Assembly (NCBI GenBank): GCA_015501075.1
Contig: JADNYJ010000146.1
Coordinates: 1 to 64,000, forward strand
Reading direction: 5' to 3'
DNA from: Gymnopilus junonius
Lineage: Eukaryota > Basidiomycota > Agaricomycetes > Agaricales > Galerinaceae
Length of the DNA: 64,000 nucleotides
The position numbers were made by a program, and so were the translations under genes. Of the stretch, positions 47,290 through 57,484 are shown in pieces; within the stretch, counting starts at the first letter, position 1; every line of letters begins with the position of its first letter. The notes below the pieces were generated by a model. That model saw only the letters and a list, made by a program, of their open reading frames with translations, did no database searches and was not told where the DNA came from.

Positions 47290-48045
47290 GGGATGCCGAT
47301 CAAGTCGATGTGAATTTGGAGCTGAAAAAACACCAGGTGCCAGAGGAAATAAGACGCGTGGACGTAGATATGGAGCAGAATATCGTTCAAAGGTATATTG
47401 AAGTGCTGAATACAGTTCTTTGGCTCTATACGTTTAAAATCGGTTACCCCACAATAATTCGGAAGTTCTGCAGAGAGAAAATGAGTTCAGATAGAAAAGT
47501 TCAAGGAAAAGGCTCACCTCATCGAAGAAGACTCAAGTTATCGCTCCCAGACCTACGTCGCAGGCTGCAACCTGCTGCTGAGCTCGGTTTCTGACTAATT
47601 TGTCTCACGCCACCGGTAGTTTGTTCGGCCACACTCCCCGACCGCTGTTTGCGACTTTCAATCCAGACGCTCCTGGCTGCTCTGAGTTCGATGAAGTATA
47701 TATAACAAATAATGACTACAAAGGCTCACAAGATAGACGAAATACAGGGATTCTCAAAGGGAATTGAACTTGGACCTCTGATTATCAGCAAAGGAGTGAC
47801 CGAGCCAAAGGGAGTAACCGAGCCAAAAGGCCTTAGGAACAGGAAATATCAAAAGAAAAAAGAGGATATTTCTTCCACCCATTTGGAACTCTGAAGGAAG
47901 CACTCTCGGCGCCCTTTAGTTGAAATTTCAACACCTTACTTGCATTGCAACGCAAAACTCACATACATTGCTTGTGACTAATAGTTCGCAGCGAGTCTCT
48001 CTGTCACGTACTCTCTAGCCTACAGTCATGGTTAGTGAAACAGAA
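47290..48045. other. Intergenic with a short coding-like repeat
   Basis: No gene recognised. At about 47795-47830 an 18-base unit encoding GVTEPK is repeated in tandem, inside a 60-codon plus-strand frame of Lys/Glu-rich composition. Confidence 0.35.
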
Positions 48046-48048
48046 GGT

Positions 48049-49567
48049 CTAGGTATGGGGTATACGGACCGATATCGGTGAATAACGCTTTGGTCTCGTT
48101 TCAGACCAAGTACCTGGAATTGAATCGACGACGGTGTTCATATCCTACGGGGAATTCGGGTTATGGAGGTAAATGACAGAGGGCGCATCAGAATACTTAC
48201 CGCACCACAAAACTGGGCAAGTAAACGTAAATGTAAGACTGACAAAGACGGAGAATAACGCTGACAGGACTTACGTATGGAATTGAATAGCGTGAAGGAA
48301 TAACGCCGTCAGTACCTTCTATAGACAGCGGAGCGCGCACGCGATGGACGGTGCTTTTGATGGTGTCATTGGACCCTACGCACGCAGAAATGTCAAAGGA
48401 CAATAATCACGCAGAATGAAGCGTCCCTGAGCGCACACACATCTCATGAGAAAATCTCCTGCGTTGACGACGATAGACCCTTCTACCGGAGGAACTGGCT
48501 ATTGATTGAACGCCGAATAAATGGAGGGAAATTAGAATCGACAGCTAACGAGAGACGTACAATGAATACATTGGGTCGATTAGGATCTTCCACTTCCAAC
48601 CCTCCAATGTTGTCCTGGATCAGCATCTAGAGCGTTTGTTGGAATCAGAAATTTCTAAGACGCCACAATACGAAATTTCAAATGATGTGTAACTGACCGT
48701 TAGCGAACAGAAATCCGTATGCGAAGGAATTCGGGAGGCGTCCTTATCTTCTAGAACTTTTGCTGGGATACTGGTGTATGTCTTAGCTACCCAAGAAAAC
48801 CCGAGATAAGTGGATGAATTATTACCTCGGGTAGTGAAGCAGACGGAGCTGGTTATCGGCTTCGGAATGGTAATGCAGGAAGAATGTTTCTGGCAGGTGA
48901 AAACCAAGCGCTAACGCTCGCAGTATGACTTTCTCCGTCTCATAACAAGTCTGTGAATCAATGAGCGCTTTATCGAGATAATACCCACGCATACGTACCC
49001 AGTAGAAATCTAAACAAGCCTCCTTGAATCCAGGGAGCACGCCATCGGGAAACCATATATTCGGCATTTCCTCCATATCGTCCCGCCCTACTTCGAAACT
49101 CTCCTTGATATCACGCTCTACTTCGGCCGATCCCGACTGTCCCGCCAGATTGCGGGAATCGGCGTCGGGCGATAGTTGTGTGACCTTTTCTCGCCCTGGA
49201 GAAGAGTAACCTACGTAGAAACTCGGAATGAATAGAGTGATGTAAGGGCAATGACGAATCGAAAGGGATACCCACCTCGGTGATGAGCGCCTGACGCTGG
49301 ATGCGGAGCCAATTGTTTAACCTCCGTGGGTTGAGAGAACAATTTGTTCGACTGGTCGATCAGAACAGTATTGAAAAGTTGGCGGAGTTATTACTAGGAA
49401 TGAATAAGACTACCCACTCGAACATAGCGCTTATCCTATCTTGAGGTAAGCCATGATTTACAAATAGACAAAGCCGGTTGTCTGGAACGATGTCAGGATA
49501 GCATCAGCTACACCTTGCTGTCGGATTCATTGAGGAAGGGTCCAAGATCGACGACTTCGATGCTCAT
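48049..49567 (-). CDS. 2-oxoglutarate/Fe(II)-dependent dioxygenase, isopenicillin-N-synthase-like
   Basis: About eleven exons on the minus strand. The start is MSIEVVDLGPFLNESDS at 49567. The N-terminal DIOX_N part reads ADAILTSFQTTGFVYL and NHGLPQDRISAMFEW, then SNKLFSQPTEVKQLAPHPA and YSSPGREKVTQLS. A helix-rich middle follows: VERDIKESFEVGRDD, GFKEACLDFYW, CYETEKVILRALALGF. The iron ligands are present: His and Asp in IPSHTDFCSLT, and the distal His in KSTVHRV. The 2OG-binding Arg is in SRYSIPYF, and LIQDNIGGLEVEDP precedes the jelly-roll end. Near the N-terminus the frame needs one extra base at about 49513 and another at 49461. The end (stop at 48049) is slightly short or alternatively spliced. 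Typical roles are hydroxylation or ring closure of small molecules; substrate unknown. Confidence 0.82.
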
Positions 49568-49569
49568 CC

Positions 49570-50290
49570 TGTTGTATAGATGGTGGTTGGAAGGAAGATG
49601 ACTGACCGTGGAGTTCGCAGTGCCCAACCTCCTAAGTATGAGTTATTTATAGCCGCAAGCTCTATATATACGTTTTATCGTCCAGCCTCAAAGTTGTAGG
49701 GTAGATGTTGACGAAGCGGGACGAAATGCAGCAGAAGTTCAAGATATACCATTTTCGAACTTTCAAATTACTGGTGTAGATTGCAGTACCCATTTTTGCG
49801 ATCAACTTACCTTCAAGCAAAGGAGGTTCCCACAGACCGCAACGTCAATCTAATTCTATACACTGTCAAGTATCGCGATAAGCGTACCTCTGTAAATCAT
49901 AGGATACTCCTACAATCTCTTTCTGATAATGTTTTCCCATTCTTTCTCCCAAGGACTTCTCAATTTCGATGGGCGTCCCGAAGAATCAAGATGTCGTGTC
50001 GGAGAAAATCAATTGCATACCGCACATTCCAGCTCATGCTATGATAGATTTATTCAGTAACAATTTAAAAGCGAGGCCGATGATAAGAACATATCAATCA
50101 CATCCGTGGTATTTAATTGATTAGGACCTACATATTGCTCAGAATTTCTACTGCGTTGGGAGTTGAGGGCGGGTATAGATTGATTTTGAATGATTCAAGA
50201 TATCAGGGCTTTGTAACATAAAGCGCCTTAGCATGCAACGCAGACCTAGCAATTTGAGCCGCACTTCGGTCAACATTCAAACTCACCGAG
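49570..50290. other. Intergenic, no gene recognised
   Basis: The promoter of the dioxygenase gene should be at its left side. The 87-codon plus-strand frame at 49781 has no signal or domain. Confidence 0.4.
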
Positions 50291-50295
50291 GAAAG

Positions 50296-50860
50296 ATGAA
50301 TTTCTTGCCCAATACCTTCCTCCTCGGAACTATGATAGTCTCTATACTACTTACTAGATCCGTCGCCCAATCAACCCGATTGTACTGTTGGCCCAAAGCT
50401 CTCTCAAACTGCCGCTGTAAGTCGAAGCTCCGTCTTTCAATTCCATTCTCATTTAATTCACTCTAAAATTGTTATGAGTTTTGCTTGGACTGTGCCGATC
50501 CCATTTGACCATCGAGTTCAAAGAACAGGAGGGTCATAATCGCAACTCACATTAGCATTAACGGCCATAAAGGCATCTTATGGGTTCCAAATATTCGCTT
50601 GCAGCCATGTCGACGAGTTTCCTAAGATTAACGCCCAGATGAAATCAAGCGCAGGACATGTGTGCCAAGGAAAATGGGGACTCGATGATAAAAGCCACGA
50701 GAAAGAGATTCAGAACCAGATTAAGAAAATCCGTCGAAGAAGCGTTTTTAATAGGATCCAAGGTGAGATATCCGATACACGTTGGAGACAGTCAGCGAAA
50801 AAATCGAGTGCTAACATATCCGATGGTGATAAACATTCAGAGCCCAGGAAGATGAACTAG
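50296..50860 (+). CDS. Small secreted protein, about 141 aa
   Basis: Two exons, 50296-50416 and 50556-50860, join in frame across a GTAAGT...TTAG intron. The N-terminus is a clear signal peptide (MNFLPNTFLLGTMIVSILL, cleavage likely after RSVAQ). The mature part has four Cys in its first half (LYCWPKALSNCRS, IFACSHVDEFPK, HVCQGKW), enough for two disulfides. A basic, helical C-terminus follows (KEIQNQIKKIRRRSVF). An in-frame upstream ATG at 50233 would mask the signal peptide, so 50296 is preferred. No family recognised. Small Cys-containing secreted proteins near repeats are often effector-like or defence proteins, but nothing here shows a specific function. The 3' end may be shorter if the GTGAGA near 50763 is a donor. 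Confidence 0.5.
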
Positions 50861-51164
50861 GAAGCAAAGTGAGTTCGGCGCTCTGGCTTGACTTACTCAC
50901 ATATACAGCTGCCAAGTATCACGATAAGCAAAGTCGACAAAGAAAGTCACAACTTTGAAGAACGAAGATGGGATTTTGTTGATTCAAAAAGATAACACAA
51001 GAATACGCGGAAAACAATCGCCCAGAGACGCAGCTGGAAGGCAAGGTAGAAAGCAGTCGGGCGGACCAAAAATTCGACACCAAACAACATATGCCGTCCT
51101 CTAAACCAAAAGGACATCGGGGATCACCATCCTTCCCAGCTCCCAGACCATGCTCAGAGTCTCA

Positions 51165-54100
51165 CTTGCTTTCGTGCTGCTCGCCCGTTTCGAAGTAGCG
51201 CATACTTATGCGGTACACCTCCAACCTCCAACCGCCCCACCAGTGCAGCACCCACGACACGGAGCGGTAATCCATCACTAGGGACCCTTGCGACTTTCTC
51301 GCGTCACGCTGCCAGCTGCCGGAGGTCGATCTCGAGCATGAATAACGAGCTACGTAGGCTGAGACTGAGAGACCTTGAGTTGGGAACCCACGACCCGAGG
51401 CCTAAAGCCTGAGCGCTGAAGATGAACAGATGAACGCATAAGGGCTTTAACCGGCAACATCCAAATCCAAGCATGAACGCTTTCCTCTGGACGCTTTTCA
51501 AGTCTCATGAACCGACTGGTCGTCTTCTCTCACAGTCGTCGCACGTACAGGTCCATAATATTGGAATCGAGAGGAAGCGAATGTGATGACCGGGCCACAA
51601 GGGCTCCATCTGAGTCTTGCTTGCATGTAAAGCAGCGGTGGCGGCGGAGACGGAGGCGAGATCAGCAATGCATCTCCAAAGTCTGACTGAGTGAGAGGGC
51701 GGGTGCCGGCGAAGAGAGAGGCTGTAGCTTGAGCTCTGAAATCTGGAGCGAGCAAGACAGCGCTGACGTAAGCCTGATGAAGTTTGATGAGCTCGCCCCT
51801 TTCTGACGTTTGAGTGCAGTTGGCTACACAAGTGACGACGGTAGGAGTAGACCAGTGCCGAACCACGTTGCTTCCACAACTCGATGACAGCAACATCTTC
51901 CATCCCAATCCCCACACCTTTATTTGGTGCTATCCCATTTCAAGTTGACATCCTTGTCTATGCACTCGCACTCGCACTCGCACTCCTAGAAGGGGCCGAA
52001 TTTTGAAGACTTGCAAAAAACAACCAAGGTTTTCGCTAGTGGCGGCATAGCGATGAATTGGCTGGGGTGATGAAAGGAAGTTCGACGAGGAAACATTGGT
52101 CAGTAGAAGAAGAATTTGAGGGGCCGCAATGTGATGGAGAATACACGACAGCAACTTTGATATCGCTGACAGCTTCTGAACTTCACAAGCTAGGAGACAA
52201 GAGGTGTGTGTGGTCGGCACTGCCGGAAGCTGAAATATAGAAATGAAGACTGATCCGAATCCTGTACAATAGATGGAGTGGTCGTACCAAGTCAATCCGA
52301 GTCGTGAATACCGATCTTCCTCTACCATCTGACTGACGCCCTCTGTGCTACTGTGTATTTCAAGACGATATGTCTGACCACCACAAGCGATGCTAATGTC
52401 ACTGACGACTACTGCACGCAGGAGTATTCCACTTCCACCTCTTTCGAAGTCGTAATTGATATTAATAATGCGGCGGAAGACCGGGACTGGAAGAAACACG
52501 GTGGTGGCGAAGGATGCTTGAGCACGAGCAGCAGCAGCACCGTGGCCAGACAAAGACGGAAGGAAACGATGCAGGAAACTCGGCTCGAGTGAGGGGTGCT
52601 GACGTAAGCGTGACCGAGTATTATGGAGCAAAAAACTCGGTGGTGCTGTGGTCGAGGACTGCATGGAATTGCAGTCTGCGTAAAAGAACGTGCTGCCACC
52701 GCTTGATGACGTCGTCACCCCATCCATGCCACCATCTCCACCTTGTCGCACTCCCCCATCCTAATTCCCATATCGCTTCCGTTCACTGGAACTTTGTGCA
52801 ATCCTCAGTATCGGGTTCTGTGGCACCACGGCACACTGATACGTAGGAGCAGCTGCTGCAGAAGTTTTGACAGAGGGTGTCGATATATTGATGGACGTGG
52901 GCGAGGATGAAAGAGAGACTTGGTTTGGGTAAGAGAGGAACAAGCTGACGTAAGCTCGACGCAATTCAATGGGCTAGGATGACCTGGTCGAAAATTGGCG
53001 AACTTGAAGGGAGCGGCGAAGGAAACTGTGGTGGTAAAAACTGTGGCGGAAATTGCAACAAGAGACCACAGAACCGACTTTCAGCTCTGATGTTTGTGGT
53101 CGACCTTCTTCCGGAATAGATAAAACGGCTATTCTTGAGCTTCTCCTAATTCGTGACTTGTAATAAGAAAAGGTGGCAGTCGCATTTGTAGGAGTAGCAA
53201 CGGCAGCGACAGCAGAGAGAGAGCGGCATATCACCTCGACCTTCAGAGTGAGTCAGAAGCAGCTGGGGGACGGAGGGGGAGGAGCAGAGGCGGCTGACGT
53301 AAGCACAGCGGAGGTTAACTGGCACTGAGCGCGTTGTGGTCGAGAAATTGACCCAAGGAGCGGTGCTGCTAGTGAGTGTGGCGTCACAGCTTGAGAACAA
53401 GGTCTCAGGAACGTCCTTCCCATCTCTAATCCGAATCCTTTTCCCTGTCGGGTTGAATCATCGGTACCCTTCCCCGTTGACCTCTACCTTTCATTCCTTC
53501 TAGTGTGACTAGATCGAGCGCCTTCGTCCTCGGAGTTGTGAGCCCAGGTATACATGATGCCATTCGCAGTGGATCCAGCCTTACTAAAGTTGAATATTTT
53601 GTCGAAATTCAGGCTGACGTTGAGCTACTCTTGAAAACCACACTTGTGCGTGAAAACGGCTAAGACGCCAGCGAATGTCGGTCGCGTGAGGGTACCTTGA
53701 GCTTGAGTACCGCATTGTGATAGACATGACCGAATGATGATATCGCTGGAGCCAGCGAAACTTCACGACCGAGCGGAGAGTCCTCGGAACTACAAGTGGC
53801 TGGGAGGAAGAGAGATAAGAAGATAAGCACAAATTGTAAAAACAAGTGATTTGAACACGTCGTACCTAGCTAATGTGTTCTACACCATCGCATATGCTCC
53901 ATCCCTACAGGTCACATCTGATCACCTCCAGCGGCCTACGTCCCGCCCAGAACCCAGAACCACCATCATTATTGATTATTGGCAGCACCACGACACACAG
54001 CAGTAACCCATTACCAGCTCCTCCCGCGTCTTCCTACATCACGTCCGTAAGGAGGATAAAGAACCTTGGCACGACCCGGTGTGGTCCTTCCTACTTGAAA

Positions 54101-54560
54101 TCGTAATCTGGGAAGGGGCATCGCGGAGAGAACCATTTGGACTTTCAGAAGGAGCGGCGGTAGCGGAGATAACGACAGGGGGCTCCGGGCGATCTGCTAT
54201 GAGAAGGAGAAAAGGGAAACGAAAGGGATGACGAAGAAACTTGGTCAGAGGGGAAGGCAAGGCAGGAGTGTGCTGACATAATCTTGACAGCACTTGATGA
54301 GGGGTCGTCTTTTTGCAACTGGACCGCGAATTGGTGGTGGAATAAGGACGGCGAGCGGCGCTGTGGGTGGTAAATGTGGTTAACCACATAGCTTGACGGC
54401 GTCATCGCCATCATCACCGCCACCGCCAACGTCCTTGCCTAACGGGCCTGTCCCGTCGTCTTTCCTCAGCTCGGAATTCTTCTCCATCAACCAATTGACC
54501 ACGTCGTGTCCTTCCACCTAATAAACCCGGAGACATAGAAGAGCTCTGCTTAGAAGAGCT
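51165..54560 (-). repeat. Array 2: diverged repeats, inverted counterpart of array 1
   Basis: The same block types as array 1 appear in opposite orientation. GCTGACGTAAGC is exact at 51762, 52598, 52944 and 53293, with variants at 53613 and 54271. GTGGTCGA-type blocks lie 30-60 bases to its right. GCAGCACCCACGACACGG is at about 51243 and GCAGCACCACGACACAC at about 53980. Motif spacing is about 320-350 bases or about twice that, suggesting a unit near 335 bases. Boundaries come from where matching to the complement of array 1 fades. It is 2 kb shorter than array 1, so internal units were lost or gained. Confidence 0.72.
51960..51986. repeat. Hexanucleotide repeat (GCACTC)n
   Basis: Four tandem GCACTC units within array 2. 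No function inferred. Confidence 0.7.
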
Positions 54561-54564
54561 CCAT

Positions 54565-55860
54565 TTCGTCCCACCCCCCATCTCCACCACTAGCCAGCGC
54601 AAAGGGGCCAGCCAAGCCAAAGTCGAATACCGCCAATGCCCAAGGATCACGCTGAACTTTGCACTTCTCCCGCGAGGAAGGGTGGGGAGGCCGCTAGGCT
54701 CAATCGGTGCAGTAATAACATCCGTGGATGGATGGAGGTAATAGAGGTGCGTTGGGGGCGGTGACAGGAGAGGGAGGGAAAGATGCATTGATGCCGAGGG
54801 AAAGCCGCCGATTACGCAGGCAGGGTGGTGAATTTCGGAGGGCAAGCTGATGATAGTTGTGTTAGAGTCAACTACAGCGATAGAGAAGAACAAATTTACC
54901 TTTCATCTCGACTCAAAGGTGTGTGATGTGAGTCATTGGCGTTGGACTAAACCTGCTGAATCCTAGGAGGGAAAAAATTGATTGGTAAGTAAAAAGGATT
55001 CAGGAACGAGTGCAAAGAGGTAAAGATAACAACAAAATTATGTACATAAACGAACAAACCTCACCTGGAACATCCGTCGCAGCCTCCTATGCCTCCCCAA
55101 GGGCCAATCGCAGTAAGCCGTTGCAGTCTTCTTCCGCTTCACGACCGACGCGCTCCTTGAGTACTCGAATGGCAGCATTAGTAGTCGAGCCAATCCGAAT
55201 CCGTCCCATAAGGCCTCAAAACGTGTCGGTATTCCCTCCGCCTTCCACCTGAGCGACTTCTGTACACCTGTCGATCGTACCCTGGCCGTAGCTTGACCGT
55301 AGCTAGGACGAACTTTGAACGAACAGTCGGACACGACCTTGCTAGGAGGAGGGCTGCGACGAAGGTTGGTGCGATAGGCTGTATGATGGACACAGAAAAG
55401 TCGGAGTGGGAAGTCCATTTGGAGGGCGGCACTGTGCTAGGCGGCCATGATATTATCGTTGAAGAAAAAAAACAGGAAGTGTCGAGTAAAACCCGGTAGA
55501 AGCACACTTCAGCTTCAGCGCGACTCGGAGATGCAGAGGGCGCGGGCAACATCCACTGTCGATAAGTGGTATTGTCTTGGTGACAATAGTCTTTCTTTCG
55601 GTACGACCTATAGTACAGTTAGGCATCCGAAAATGTGACAAAAGAAATGTACGGACGCAGCTAATGTCAGTGACTTCCCAACCCGCTGCTGCCATCTTCG
55701 AAAGATTTGCCGCCTCTAGTCGGTGTCGGCGTGTAATTCCATCACAATCAAACCAAAATACTTACCGTAATGTCATCCACAGATAAGTACATACTTCCCC
55801 TCTGCCGCACTGAAACCGAGTTGAGGACTTGATGTGCTGTTTTCACCGTAGGGATCTTCT
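54565..55860 (-). CDS. Unidentified multi-exon gene or remnant beside array 2
   Basis: Minus-strand pieces look protein-like but do not close. SVSVRQRGSMYLSVDDIT lies before a GTAAGT donor near 55766, with AANLSKMAAAGWEVTDIS after it. Further on is NAAIRVLKERVGREAEEDCN (about 55180-55120), interrupted by TAG a few codons later. Then come IISLPSEIHHPACVIGGFP (about 54840) and, inside the array boundary, VVNWLMEKNSELRKDDG with GKDVGGGGDDGDD. That last part is related to a matching trace in array 1 (about 11690), so this gene may be the source of the duplicated sequence. No family recognised. Confidence 0.3.
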
Positions 55861-55864
55861 GATG

Positions 55865-56430
55865 GCGGGAGTGGGTAGCTATGTATGTCGGAGGTCCCGA
55901 GAAGATAGAAGAAATGGTGCTATGTATAGAGGGTAATGCGTCGCCTCTTGGATGAATATGGGTGGGGCGGGAGCAAGGCGAAAAGTCGGGATTTCGGACT
56001 CAGCAGTGTCGGCTGCATCGGCCATCGGGATCTGGACTTTACGCTTTCTCCTTCAAAGTCGAGATCTCCTCCATCTTTCTTGCGCGCTTCGTTCTATGTT
56101 ATATTACTCTGGCTGATAATCTCTAATTGCATCCTACTTCTATTAATCTCGAAATCTTCCAACATTTTCTTCATGTGTCGGCCTCCTTAGTTCGCCATTT
56201 CGTCAGTCTTTTCCTTACATCTTATTGTCTATCAATGCATATAGAAATGGGCTTTCTATTTACGATGACAGCCATTGTTCTACGTTTAGGAACCTACCTC
56301 TAAATAATTGATTAATATCGATCCATTCGTCCCACTTTTCGTACTCCTCCCCTGCTGTCTAATTTCTACACACGAGATCTTAACTGGCAACCATGCTGAT
56401 AACTTCACCACCAGATCCCCTTCAGCGTCA
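55865..56430. other. Intergenic, no gene recognised
   Basis: An 84-codon plus-strand frame at 55936 ends in a hydrophobic helix but has no supporting splice pattern. Otherwise nothing visible. Confidence 0.35.
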
Positions 56431-56435
56431 GCATC

Positions 56436-57440
56436 ATGACCACCCGCAATCCGCTCGACACCATCTCCCGCAACGTCCTCATCTTCCCCTCCAATGAAGA
56501 CTCACCCCACTTCGCTTCCCATGGAGTTCAGTTCAGTCAAGAAGGAGCCAATCCGCCCACACGAATACTCCCTCCACCACCCGCTCTCGACCTCCCGCGC
56601 CTCCTGAAGTCCTACGGCAAATTTGTCAACGACAACCCACATCAACCCCATCGTCGTAACGAACCAGCTCGAGCGGTCCTTGAACGGGGCGGGAGCGTAC
56701 ATTGTCTCCTTCAACATCCATCAAGGTCCAGGCTCCCCATCAACCCGGTGCGTCGCGCGTGGTCGCAGTCGATCCGAAGCATGCTGGTCCGAATCCGTTT
56801 TATAGAGATGTTTTGTTTTGTTTGTGGTGAAGAAGAAGGATTGGCCGGGGCCGGTGATCAAATATTGGAGGTGCGGATTATAGGATATGGATGGATTGTC
56901 CGACAGGGATGTTGGAGATTATCGAGAAGTTTCTAAAGGATAATGCGGTCAATCAGATGGAGAGGTTGAAATGATTGGGGATGAGAAGGCGGTTATGAAG
57001 ATCAGGGGTGAGTTGACTGGACGGGATTTTCTTCAGAGTATCCTATCACTCATTTCTTGATGGAGGAGGCAGCAAAGGATCCGCTGGAGCCCTATACCAA
57101 TCCTCCTTCATTGTAGAACTCCAAATACCCTCACAAAGGTTCACATATCAACCACGTATCAGAAGATAAACTGACATATTTTTACAATGTATTAGACCAA
57201 ACTGATTGTACCATTGCCAATTTAGAGGAATATCATACGTTCTTCTCCTCATTAACATCTGTTCAATCATTAACAGTGAATATCATCCATAGAAAATAAG
57301 CAAATTGTGCGTGAAGCAAATAGGGATAACTGTACGACACGCGATCAATTGGACCTGAAACTTTGCGCAGGATGTAAAGCAACTAAATACTGCTCTTCAA
57401 AATACCAGAAGTGACAATGGCCACGCTTACATCTAATCTA
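56436..57440 (+). pseudogene. Decayed gene with a MYND-like zinc-finger remnant
   Basis: Starting at 56436 the translation reads MTTRNPLDTISRNVLIFPSN and, with frame changes, LPRLLKSYGKFVNDNPH, NPIVVTNQLERSLNGAGAYI and VVAVDPKHAGPNPFYRDVL. Near 57350-57420 a segment LKLCAGCKATKYCSSKYQK is followed by TGA and QW. Its Cys spacing and aromatic/Trp pattern match the MYND finger, but one expected Cys is Tyr (TAC for TGC). Several frame changes plus the stop suggest a pseudogene. The connection between the N-terminal part and the finger is an inference from order and orientation. Confidence 0.35.
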
Positions 57441-57484
57441 AATCCTATGGTATCGTGTATACTTGTTATATTTATGCACCTCAC

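Noticed and set aside
22711..49567. A full biosynthetic gene cluster call
   Set aside because: No core synthase or precursor gene is visible and housekeeping genes are interspersed, so it is kept only as a low-weight hypothesis.
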